The translations under genes were made by a program, and so were the position numbers. DNA of 64,000 nucleotides from the NCBI GenBank assembly GCA_028564705.1, contig JAPXFQ010002085.1, positions 366,501-430,500 of the forward strand, in the 5' to 3' direction. Positions 45,873-61,218 of this stretch are shown piece by piece. The stretch comes from Apricaphanius iberus. Taxonomy: Eukaryota > Chordata > Actinopteri > Cyprinodontiformes > Aphaniidae. Every line of letters starts with the position of its first letter. Positions within the stretch are counted from its first letter, which is position 1. The notes under the pieces were generated by a model, which was not told where the DNA came from, did no database searches, and saw only the letters and a program-made list of their open reading frames with translations.

Positions 45873-48461
45873 GTCCAGCAAACCTTCAGTCTGACCACTG
45901 ACAGCAAGGTGAGCAGATATGACCTTCTGTGCATGTGTCTGTAAGAATATCTGACTATTTTAAGGGGTAAAAATCTTAAGACAATTTATTTTATCCAATA
46001 GATTTTGTTCGAATTCTGTTTGAAATCAGAATAGCTTGACCAAAGTAGTATACAGTACAATCAACTATGATGTTATTTTTTATTAGAGGTTAATATTCTC
46101 TATTTATAAATAGTTAAGTCACCTTCTCCACATGACACCCTTTCTCACCCACTTTTTCCTATCTAAATATAAATGATTTCCTTGTACTACCTGTGTAAGT
46201 ATGTCTCTGATTAGCATACACGCAAGCTCACACCTCATTTTTCTTTGCTGCAAAACCTACCTGACCTTTGTGGAGTATAACAGGAAACCATGTTCTAATG
46301 AAGTAAGTCTCAAGGTTTGTCAGCATTTAGTATTATCTGTATGGACATATGACAGCTGTGTGTGTGTGTTAGGTCTTCAAACTAAAAGGTATATCTGTAA
46401 ACAAACATACTTACCATAGTGTAGCAATATCTATTGGAATGAGGGGTAGATGTAATGTGTGTGGTGTGATTACATAAGCTTTAGTGTGTTTCATGCATGT
46501 GTGTCATCTTGTACCATGCTGCTACAAAGGTTACCCAAACAGAGTTTTGGTGACAGGCTCCAGAAAGCCCCCTAAACCCAGCAGCTTTTCCAAGCAGCTG
46601 ATGCTCTCTCCTTGGCCTTGATTAGCATGTATTTCCTGCCTGGAAGTGCCTTGATACTCAAATAAGGACACACACACACTCAGACACATATGTGTACAAA
46701 GTTGGACATATTTTTATGAGATTAACAAACCAACTAAAGAGAAGAAAAAATTGTAATTGTAATTGTAATATTTTTTTAGATATTTGTTTACTAAATAAGT
46801 ACAGACAAAACAGCCAGAACTACTGATCTAGCAAAAAAAAATGTTTAAGGATTTTATATATTTCTGAGGGCATTATGTATAACACCCCCCCCAAAAAAAA
46901 AAAAATCATAAAAAAAATAATAATAAATTGAACATTCAAGTTTGCAGACTGCTGTGCTCCATTTAATTTATTTATTTTCAGCTGGTTGTTTGAAGTGAAC
47001 TTTGTTTTAACATTTTGGATTGTTAAGATTAAGTCTAGTGCACTGATAATAAGTAACCATAAACATATATAATTTTTATAAAAAAAATATCAGAATAACT
47101 CTTAAAGACCCACTCCAATCATCTTTTGAGCTATTTTATAGTGTTCTAAGTGGTCTTTCAATTATTACGCTGTTTTAAGCCAAAGTCAGGAAACCAATGC
47201 CATTTTCTAGGATGTAGGTTCTGCAAGCAACAGTAGCTCAGTAGCAATTCACCTCTCATTACCAATTCATAACCCCATTGCATAGAGCTCTCTGTTTACG
47301 CTAGCTCTACCACTAGCTTACAGCCCCTCACATCCTTGGTGTAATATCGAAGCTATCCAGCCAGATGCCAGCTAGGACAAGGACGAGGAACATGATATAC
47401 ATATATCTAGTCATGTAGTAGATATGTCATAATGGTATTGCAAAATCTTTGGAAACGTAGCCGAATGATATGATGAGAACTAAAACTTTCAGAGGCTTAT
47501 TTAAGCAGTTCATTTGCTTGTTTTATGGGCTTTATTATTGTGTTGGACAAACCACTGTATTGGAGGACTCTTATTAATTTAAAAAGACCAAGTCTATTCA
47601 AGATTGATTGGTTTTGTCACGTTTATAGGATGACGATGGGGTAAGTTGCACATTTTACTTCCTGCATATGTGTGTAGGTTTGTTTGTATGTCTTTGTTGG
47701 CAGAAGTGCTCTCTATGTTAACAGTTATAATTGTATCGATGATTGGTATAAATTAGAAAAACAAGACTCTCAGCTTTCGAATTATATAAAACATGTATAA
47801 GTACGCCTCAAAGCCTAATGCATGAAGCTTTAGCTCCTTCAGTGACAGACTGTTTCATCCTAGGTGGACGTAGGAGTGTTATCCTAGCTCCTTTCTCCTA
47901 GCACCTTTAAGACTGAATAAACATCACCGCTCTCTGCAAACTCAATGAATGTTTACATCCACAGTTTTTCTCATTTTTCCAACTTTTTATTACACATCAC
48001 TGTTACTTGCACAGTTTCGTTTACACTTCTTACAAATAGTTTTAATAGTTGTTTTTCTAATGCACAACTTCACATATACTTTTTGTAATTGTTTTTTAAT
48101 CATTCCACTCATTTGTACATTTCTTGGATCTGAGTATGCTATTTTCATTTTTTAAGAACTGCAATTTTTTGTGTTGAAATTGTATCTTTTCTGTGCAGTA
48201 TATGTGTTTTATTTATTTAAAAAAAAAACTATTTTCTCTTGTGTAAGTCTACAGCCTTTGATTGTCTGCCGCTACTCCTACTACTACACCTAAATTTTCA
48301 CTTAAATTAAAGCAAGTACATTTAGTTTGGATAACAGCAAGTTCTCACTGCTGTTAGTAATTTATATTAAAATTAACGTCTCACCTTTGCCTCACCTTTT
48401 GAACTGCTTTTTTTCCCTTTTAATGTCTTCTTGCCACTTGCTGCCTTGTGACTTAGAAATT
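45873..48461. other. AT-rich non-coding stretch, no gene seen
   Basis: A low-complexity tract CCCCCCCCAAAAAAAAAAAAA lies at about 46,885-46,906. TTGTAA is tandemly repeated three times near 46,752-46,769. The block 47,101-47,390 begins TTAAAGACCCACTCC and could be a transposon end, but no partner end was found. Confidence 0.45.
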
Positions 48462-48928
48462 AAGCATGTTTTTATTTTATTTTATTTTTTTTTTACGTGT
48501 CCTGTCTAGCAGTTTGCCACTCAGAATTGGTGTCTGAGTACCAAGTAAAAGCCCAACAGATTTACTTTCCCAAGCAGAGTATTACATCTTTGCTGTAACA
48601 CTCTACTTGATGTATATGTATTAAATAATCTTTATTAGTAATTACTGAGGGTTCAATTTCCTGAAGTCATGGACACGAAACCGAGAAAAGAAGGAAGAAA
48701 GGAAGAAGGTGAAGAAAAGAAACCGCACCAGCAGAGGCGCGAACTGACGACACAAGACAGGGAGGCAAACAAAGAACACAAGAAAACATCCCAGTCCTCC
48801 GCCTCTGCCGGATGGCAGAGAAGCGGTAAAACAAAACAAACAAAAACAACGAACTGAACAGAACCACACCAATCGTTCAGATCCAGTAATAAAAATAAAG
48901 AATTACACATTCACAACACACAAGCATG
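48462..48928 (-). mobile_element. Unclassified retroposon, family 3, copy 2, with probable TSD
   Basis: The body 48,485-48,921 matches copy 1 (19,934-20,366) with scattered substitutions. A poly-T run at 48,485-48,494 preceded by TTTTATTTTATTTTA marks the 3' poly-A end of a minus-strand insertion. AAGCATG occurs on both sides, at 48,462-48,468 and 48,922-48,928, as expected of a short target-site duplication. Open frames on both strands do not agree with those of copy 1 and are not supported. Confidence 0.82.
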
Positions 48929-51319
48929 GATTAATAAACACAATACTAATTTTGTTTCTGTTAAGCTCCTGGTAACAACTAACTAATGACAATAACCTCA
49001 ACTCAAGATATGTCCGCTCACACCAATGTCCCCACACCTATATGTGTGTGCCAGCACACACATAGGTGAAATTAGCATGTTGGGGGAAAAGCTGCTTTTT
49101 TCTGATGCACTTGCTGAAAACTCCAATCCAAAAACTGAACAAAGTTTCTTACGTCTGTGTTTAAATTGTTTGTGAATTAGCATTACAAATTTTGTTTTTA
49201 TGACTTTTTGTTAACATAATGATCGGCTGATGATTTAATCACACATATTATGGGGTTAAATAAACACAAGAACAATCATCCACACTTAAGTCAGAGGTTC
49301 CTTTGCTGGTTGTGTGTAAATGGACCAGAGTCCATAGCTCCCTCTGTTGGTTACTAGTGAAGTACAATCAGAAGCTGCCTGTTTCATCTGTTCACCTCTC
49401 CTTCCGTTGGAAAAAGTCAGAGTTGGATAATAGGGGGGATAAAATGTCATAGGTATAATGTTACACCAGTCAGAGGAACAACAGAGTACTTATTTATGCT
49501 TTATATTTGACATTAAAGTGGTAACAACTTTATTTTTACCTAATTATTTTTTTAATATAATGCTACTTAGATCTGTTTAAGACTGGCACATTTGGGTCAC
49601 TGGGTCAGCTGTCTAAGTGGACACCTCATGAATTTATTAAAGATCGTGTTGACCAGCAAAAATATTCAAACACGCACACACAGCTGCTTTGCTTTGAGTG
49701 AACTTCCTTTGGCATATTGAGTGCTGTGATGGATGTCGGTAAGAGTTGCTAAGGATAATTCTTCCATGGATGTCAACAGGCTGCCACTACAGGGTCAAAG
49801 CACGCAACCCACACAGACTCGTGCACACAATCAAAGATAAAAGAGCAGAGTGGGGTGTCAATGATGTTGCAGAGAGATATTTACAACTATATAACTACAC
49901 ACTTATGCAATTATTGGCCATTAGGTCAGGTGAGATTTTACATTTCTATATTTTCAAAAATTGTTAAAGGGTTCTGAGGAACTGTGCTCATGTAAAGAGT
50001 TTTTATTTTCTGGTTATGTTTTCATGCTCAATGTGAGGAGGGGTTGTCTACTTCTAGAGAGAAGTGGCCTAAAGGCGTCACTGTCAACATGCACTTAGAT
50101 TCAGAGGCAATCGATAGTTTAGGATAGGCTGGGTGGGGTGGATGGGGGTCAGACAGGAGAATAGGAAGTAAGCAATATAAAAACAATGAGAACACATCAG
50201 TTCAAGAATGTTGGGAATGAACTCTGTTTATGAATTTATTTTATTATTATAATCAATATAATATCTCACAGAATAAGTAACTTTTTGTTTTTAATGGTTT
50301 AGTTTTTTGTGAAGTTCAGATAGTTTTCTAGATGTTCTCTTTTGTCACTCACTTTGGTCCATTACAAGATTTGTAAAAAAAACTTTCAAAAACACTTTTA
50401 AATTTAACTGGTGTGTTAATTACAACATTAGCTTACTTTTAAGCCGTCTCCACAGACCCAAGAATGATAGCTGTACATGTTTCAGTGTGATTCCCAGCAC
50501 ATGTGCTTTAGAGACTGAGGTTTCGGTAAAAGATTTGTTTGCAGAGTGGTGGCGGCAGCATTGATTCACACTCATCTTTGTCGATGCTTATAAGCCTCTG
50601 GATACATCATAACTGTGACTGTGTGTGTGTGTAAGTATGCGCCTCAGAGCGTCTATGATTGAGCTTGAATGCATCTCCCTCTTTCCACATCAAAAGCAGC
50701 GTCGGTGTTTGTTTGTGAGTTGCTTCCCTTTTCTATCCTTTCTTTGTTCTCTGTGTTACTTTTTAAAATAGTTATTAATTGAGACATAAAAAACTATTGT
50801 GATTTTGTGCAGATAGTCCCTTTTAAAACATGGAAACAGTGCCTGCCACCAGCTAAAAAAGTAAGACATTAGAAAAGAATCCTCTTTTTTAGTTGATTTT
50901 TTGTGCTATTAGATATGTCTAAAAATGTAAAATAATGTCAAATATGGGACTCAAAAAAAACAGGGAAAAAAAGTTGTTGTTACACACCCACACTTACACA
51001 AACACACATGCACACAAACGTACTTCAAAGTGGAGATTAGTTTCAGGAAATGTTTTATTATCTTTTCCCTTCCAAATGTGCTAATTACAACTACTCCCTT
51101 TCATGTCTGCATCCCCCTCTTCCCACCCTTCTGATTTTCTTCTTAGTATCTGGCTCTTTTCGGCACACACCTCCATCCTTTGTGTTGTCGAACCACGGTG
51201 TTGGAAAAGTCTGATGGGAAGCTTGAAAACATTACCTAAAAAGACGCAAAGTTCAGTGTGTACTGTTTTGGCCAAGCACACCAGATTCTCTATTTAGCTT
51301 CAATTTTCCTTTCCTTCTC
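48929..51319. other. Non-coding stretch, no gene seen
   Basis: No exon or repeat recognised, apart from a short perfect-looking hairpin at 49,035-49,068 (CACCTATATGTGTGTG paired with CACACACATAGGTG around a four-base loop) and small AC/GT runs. Confidence 0.5.
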
Positions 51320-51700
51320 ACCTTGCGTTCCCTTCCTCTGTTCGCCTTTCCTCTGTCGGCAACCGGTTTTAACACTAAGAAGCCTCGCACCGATTCTCCT
51401 GGAGTTTCCGCCTCGACACATTCCAGCGTGTTAGCAGACACTGGAAGCGAATGGCACGCTGGTGAGGAGATGTGGAGGGGTTTGACAGAAACAACAAGCA
51501 GCAGGGAGAACCTTGTCCCAATCATGCCCAAATCATTCCACAACAAAGGACAAACGCTGTGGAATTGCCATAATCTCGTATTTTACTGCTGGGCTGTGAT
51601 GGGCTCCGCTGTGCTCTGCCTGTCTGTGTGCATTTGGAGTGTGACATGTTATTCAGGCTTTGGGTTCAGGGTCAAGCTTACACTCGTTCCTTTCATCTAG
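51320..51700. other. Candidate conserved non-coding element upstream of the promoter
   Basis: Repeat-free and balanced in composition, with motif cores such as CCACAACAAAGGACAAACGC (SOX-like ACAAAGG) and CCAATCATGCCCAAATCATT. A 125-codon plus-strand frame spans it (51,323-51,700), but the translation has no recognisable family, and there are no flanking splice signals I can defend. I favour regulatory DNA over coding. Confidence 0.25.
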
Positions 51701-52029
51701 CAATTTTCTGGATTTGATTAGGTCAATTTTGTGTCCTGCAGCCCAACAAACTCAAAATCATTTTTTTTCTACCATAAATCTGTCTTTAGGCAAGGTGTTG
51801 AGTGTATAAAGGCAAAAAATAATGTCTGCTTCAAAACTTTTTTTAACAAAGTTTAAAAAAGTCGAAATGAAAGCCATTTTATTGTCTTTTTTGTAAAAAA
51901 TGTAAGGTTTTTGTGGGAGTTTAAATACCCTCACAGCCATGTCATGAGTTGAAAAGACTAGAGGTGAGATATTTTGGAGAAGGATGGTGTTGAGATGGGG
52001 TAAGAAGGAAAAATTAAAGGAACAAGGGA

Positions 52030-52330
52030 ATGCTGTCTTTCTTTAAACCTTTCTCTCACCTGTTCTTTTCTGTTTCCTTCGTTCCCATCTTCTTTGCTGC
52101 TTTCTTTGTCCGAGCCCTCCTTCTCCACCTGCCGCTCTCCCTCTCACTCTGCTTTGACCCCTCCCTCCCATCCTTGTTTCTCCACCCCTTTCTCCACCCA
52201 TCCCTGCTGCCATTGGTCAGCTGTCCACCAATCACAGCAGTACGGGGACCTGAGGGACTGTATATGCAAAATCTTGCTTAATATTCATGAGCAGCTATCG
52301 GGGCTTTAAGTCGTTGATTAGGACAGCAGC
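52030..52330 (+). promoter_or_regulatory. Putative promoter of the plus-strand gene
   Basis: A pyrimidine-rich stretch (52,040-52,210) leads into a non-repetitive block containing a CCAAT motif (CCACCAATCACAGC, about 52,226-52,239). An octamer-like TATATGCAAAAT (52,260-52,271) and TTAATATTCATGAG (52,277-52,290) follow. Just downstream, CpG-containing sequence (GCCCGGCTGG, ACACGCGCTC, GCCGGCGC) is more frequent than in the AT-rich surroundings. Together these suggest a transcription start near 52,300-52,400, but none of them proves it. Confidence 0.4.
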
Positions 52331-52720
52331 ACAGTTTTCTGTCCCAACTGCCCGGCTGGCAGCTTGTGCGTCTATAGCCCCCTCTCCCCCGGCTCTCGCA
52401 TGCACACAGCACACACGCGCTCCCCTTGCATCTATACACACACGCAGAGCCGATCAGTGCAGCCGGCGCAGAGCTTGGTAATTGTATTGCTCCCTCCAAG
52501 TGGAAGGAAGGACTGAGAGTGAGAGAGTGAGAGAGAGAGAAAGTGGAAGATCAGAAAAAGAAGAGGAGAAAGAGGAAATATCAAAACTTTGATATATTTT
52601 TTTCAAACCTTTTTGCTGTTCTTCAGAGGAGGTTGATGTGACAATGACCCGGTATCGCTGATGGAGTCGGTAGGACACCCGTTATCCGAGTGTTTTTTAA
52701 TGCACTCTGAGCAAGAGTAG
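52320..52720 (+). other. Putative 5' untranslated first exon with three upstream ORFs
   Basis: The block ends GAGCAAGAGTAG|GTAAAT, a plausible splice donor with the GT at 52,721. Before it lie three short upstream reading frames: ATGTGA at 52,635; ATGACC...TGA (five codons, 52,644-52,661); and ATGGAG...TAG (19 codons, 52,661-52,720). The last stop is the final codon before the donor. If joined to the exon at 61,060, that stop would sit one base upstream of the ATG there. The start of the exon is unknown and the link is inference. Confidence 0.35.
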
Positions 52721-55700
52721 GTAAATTTTACCTTTTAATCTTACCTTTCTTTCCATTAACCAACTTGTCATCTTCACTGTCTTCCACTGTGAGTGGCTGC
52801 ATGTGTGTTGGTATGCTGGAATGCAGTGAAGGTGGCCGGCACCGTGTCAAGGTTGTTTCTGCTGTCAGGTAGCACGCGATCCCTGCTTCAGTGTGTGTGT
52901 GGGTGAATGAGTGTGTTTGCAGTATCCGGACAGTGCAGTTCTTATTCTGTTAGTTGGGAGAGCCTAATTTGTGTCACCTGAAAGCCACACACACCTGGAC
53001 ACTAACATACAAGAAGGAATGCAGTCTTTACTTCACTTTCTCCGTCTTCAGGAGATTGTTTTACTTTCACTTGGATTGTTACCAGAGCCAAACACCAAGG
53101 TGCACCGAGGTAGCAGGGCATTGGGGTTACGGGAATAAGGTGGAGGGACGGGTGGAGAGCGGCCCATAAGAGTGGGGAGAGGAGGGAAAAAGAGTGGGGG
53201 AAAGCTTGAGTTCTTGAATGCCAGAAGAGGTAGAATTTCAGACGGGCAGCTCAGCGTGTGGCCCAGCGCAGGATTTAGAGACAGTTACACACTCCCTCAC
53301 ACACATATAGTGACTCCAGTTCAGCTGCTCCTTTAGCCAACACTTTGCTCTTTTAGGTGTAAATAAAAGGCTTTACAAAATGCAGATTGACTGACTGATT
53401 GCTCCAGCAGACAGCAGTCTGTTCTCATTCTGCGTATTTATTGCCAGGAAAATGATAAATATACTACATTTAAAAATTAAAATAGTAAGTCATTTTAGTA
53501 GTTTTTATAGGAAGAGGATGCAATTTTGTACTGATGCAATGAAGTGTGATCAGTCAGTGAAAAGTGGTGTTTACATGAATTTAAGTTTTATGAAAAGAGA
53601 AAGAAAGTAGTGGCTTCAAAGTAAATATGTTTAATGAAAAAGGTCAGGGGTGTTCTTGAGAGAAAGTCTAAAGTGGAGATATGAAAGAAAGCATTTAACA
53701 GACAAGCTGAGACCAGATGTTTCCCGAATATAGCCTATGGTACTAAACCTTTAAATGAAAGTGGACAGTTTTTGTGTGAATAAATCTCTCTTCTCTTTGT
53801 ATGTCTGTGTGTTTTTTGGATCATCTTAGCTGCACAGCATTTCGAGACCAATGACAGAAATTAACAGAAAGAGAAATTAAACCTTCACTTTACTATTGAT
53901 TCATTCCCTGTTTGCTTTGTTTTTGTTTTACAAAAATTTGTTTTAAATTAAATGTATTATTTACTTTTGATCTTTCAATTTATTTTTATTTTAACAAGTA
54001 AAATTAAGCAAAAAAGTTAAAAGTTGTAGCCTGTTTTCAGTGACTTTAATAGAACCTTCAGTTATTATTCTAATGGTGCTTAAGATGTAAAGTTAAAAAT
54101 ATGCTTTCATGCAACTTTATTTAATATAATTTCTAAATAAGTCGACTTGATGTTTAGAACAAATTCTGGCTTTAGGGTTCTTCGGACGGCAGAGGCGCAA
54201 CCCTGCACGCTGTGTCCGTACAGCTTAGGTCTACCAGCCCCACGCTGGGTTTTAGCTGAAAAATCCACACCAGCCGCTTTTTTCAAAACTTTGATTTAGA
54301 CTAGAAAACCTTTCTTTTTTTTACCAGAATATTTACAGTCTGAATGTTTATATTTGTGCAGCAAATATGTGTGTTAAGGAATTAATCTTGAAAAGTCAAA
54401 AAGGCACCTGAACATCTTAAAATCAGTAGTGGAATGATTTTAATTTCACCTGTTAGTTTTTTGTTTTTTTTTTTCCTGTGCCCTATTCCCTCTCGCGTAT
54501 TTCAGAGGACCCTGTGGTTCAGTCACCCGTCTGTCCGCTCCCTTATTCTTCCATCAATCCATCTGTCCACCGCTCTCTCTTCTTCACTCAGGCTTTGCCT
54601 CTTTTGCTTTGAGGCACCGCTTTCCTAATTAAAATATTAAGGATGATGATGATCATACCAATAATAATAACAAGTACCGCTTAAGCTGTTAACATAATTA
54701 CATTCCCCCCATGTCACCATATACATATAATTTGCATATGATTAAACTCATCTTTTTTCCTTCTGGGACTTTAGTGAATTTTATGTTTTTTTGTCAGTGT
54801 GTGTGAATAGGACAGACCTGTAGAGAGAACTGCACAGCGACCGTGCAAATTATTCAGACCAAGGTTTGCAGATAAGATGAGAAACACAATGCATAGATTT
54901 CATTCAGAGTTGCCCATTAAGCTAAAATGTTTTATGTATTTCTCTTAGTAACTTACAAATGTAACTCAAATGATTTTCTATTAATATTTTTTTCTATGGA
55001 AAAAGGCATTTTTATTCAAGTTTTATATGTTTTTTTTATCACATTAGAAAAGATGTAATGATAACAATGTTTTCTCAAAAATAAGCCATGTCAGGTCATG
55101 CGCAATATTTTCTAACCCATGAAACCTGCTGAATATTATCATGTGAGGAAGAAAATAACAATTAGAAGAAAAATGTTTAGAAATTTTTTTACATTTTTAA
55201 CAAGGCTAAATTTCTTGCAAGTGCTAAGACACTTTATATGGTTTTCTTGCTATATTTCAAAGCGAAGCAAAGATCAGTTAATGTGAAGCGAAAGGTGCCA
55301 TGGTTTTCCTGAAACAGATTTTGTGCCATTTTTTTCCTTTTGCACTTATGTTTTTTCTTTTTCCCAGGCCATGAGGAAAAAAAGAAGCAATAGAGACAGA
55401 GACATAGAGGTAAAGCTGACTGCAGGGACGGATGAGGGGGGGAGACCAAAGAGAGATTGCGTAAATTAAAATCCTTTTAATCTCCTTATGAAATCATTTA
55501 CTTAATTCGTCTGTCAAAGCATGTCAATATGTGCTGCGATGATTTGCAGGCTGTGTGCGCTTCTGAGTGTGTGTGAGTGCGGGTGTGCATCTTTTTTTAC
55601 CACACACAAGTTTGTGGACGCGGGTGACCTATCGAAGGCCTGTATGATGAAGAGTTTTTCGTTTTTTTGTGTCTATGTAGAATCCATTGTCATTTTTTAT

Positions 55701-56370
55701 ATTGTATAGCCCTTCACACGCACACACACTTGCAGAATCTTACCCAGGCTCAAGGCGGGCCTCTCTCTCATCTGAAGGGTCCGGGCATTCCAGTGGTAAA
55801 TTTGTCCCGTAAAGAACAAGATGCAATGAGAGAGACGGATAGAGCGAGAGGTGCGAAGTGAGGGGGGACAGAGGGGGTTTGCTTTTGTCTGACACCAGCA
55901 CTCAGGAGGTCCGACAGACACACATGTATGCATGAGCGAACACGTGCCCCAAAACACAATCTCTCTTACACACATCAAGCAGAAAGCCTCTTCTTTGAAG
56001 CTTTTTGCTGATAAAATTTAAACATGTATACCCCTTCCTGCATCAATAATCAAGTAATTACACTTATTACCTGGTTTTGATTTATTGAAAAAAAAAGAAA
56101 GTAAAATAAAGGGAAGGACTTTGATGATAGGAATTTCTCAGGTTTATATCCAATCTATACCCATCATTGCTCGTAGTGTGTGAGAGTGTGTCATGGTTCA
56201 GTGCAGGCCTTTATGTGTTGAAAGAGCAGCAAGAGAGACTTTACCAGCTGTAACACACACAGACAAGCACCCACACATATATTTACACTGCAATTAGCCA
56301 TTACACCACACTGGCTGTGAAGCAATGTGGTTGTGCTTTTGTGTGATTGAATGCAAAAATGCTGATTGAA

Positions 56371-56371
<1 letters not shown>
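52721..56371 (+). other. Probable intron 1, first part; no other gene seen
   Basis: AT-rich with scattered TG- and GA-rich patches. No exon with credible splice sites was recognised. A short GC-richer stretch at 54,175-54,260 (GGACGGCAGAGGCGCAACCC) stands out but has no reading frame of note. Confidence 0.35.

Positions 56372-56416
<45 letters not shown>
56372..56416. repeat. (GA)n microsatellite
   Basis: About 22 GA units. The Arg-Glu and Ser-Leu repeats in open frames across it are artefacts. Confidence 0.96.

Positions 56417-60630
<4,214 letters not shown>

Positions 60631-60681
<51 letters not shown>
60631..60681. repeat. (TG)n microsatellite
   Basis: About 25 uninterrupted TG units, some 380 bp upstream of the coding exon. 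Confidence 0.97.
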
Positions 60682-60683
<2 letters not shown>

Positions 60684-61059
60684 GAGCCTTTTCTTTTTAT
60701 GGCCTGCATCTCTATGTCCAAACTGTGCTGAGCGGTTTCACACTGAGGCCAAACAAATAATCAGAATTAGCATGTGAGAAGTGATTGTCTGCATGTTGTT
60801 TCTATTAAATACATTTCATCCACATCCACTTGTCTCTTACTGCATTTATTCTACTGGTGTCGAAGGAAAAATGTTTTTACAGCAATTCAAGATTTTCAAG
60901 TATTATCAGATTCTTGTTTAAACTGTTTGATACATTTAATGAAAAAGAGAACAGCTTCATGTTTCCTTCTGCCATTTGTTCTGTTTTCTATTCCCCACTG
61001 GCTGCTTCTTCACTGCTGTCATTCTTTTTTTCTTCCCCTGAAATTTCTCCACTGCTCAG

Positions 61060-61218
61060 AATGAACTTATCGAAGGGGCCATTGGTGAACAGCAGCAGCG
61101 AAGAAAACCCCAAGTCAACATATGTTAAATGCGGCGCTGGCGCCTGGAGGATGCACCAAAGCTACGATTCACTAGAAGCCAACCACATGAGAGACGCACA
61201 TGCCCTCTACAACCCCAG
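61060..61218 (+). CDS. Coding exon of an unidentified gene (possibly the first coding exon)
   Basis: A pyrimidine-rich tract (TCATTCTTTTTTTCTTCCCC, 61,018-61,037) leads to the acceptor CTGCTCAG|A. The exon ends AACCCCAG|GTAAGA, a near-consensus donor. It is 159 bp. ATG at 61,061 (A at -3) opens a frame that runs through the donor, leaving two bases of a split codon. The translation begins MNLSKGPLVNSSSEENPKST, continues YVKCGAGAWRMHQSYDSLEA, and ends NHMRDAHALYNP. It is polar, with no signal peptide, membrane segment or domain I can name. GC is higher here than in the flanks. It could be the first coding exon (if spliced to the 52.3-52.7 kb exon) or an internal exon, because the frame is also open upstream. 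I do not recognise the family. Confidence 0.65.

Noticed and set aside
47101..47390. piggyBac-type MITE starting TTAAAGACCCACTCC
   Set aside because: The start resembles such an end, but no matching inverted end with TTAA was found downstream.
49035..49068. microRNA precursor
   Set aside because: Stem too short, and built on a CA/TG tract.
51323..51700. 125-codon plus-strand open frame as a gene
   Set aside because: No recognisable family, no splice or polyadenylation context, and unremarkable length by chance; kept only as a possible conserved non-coding block.
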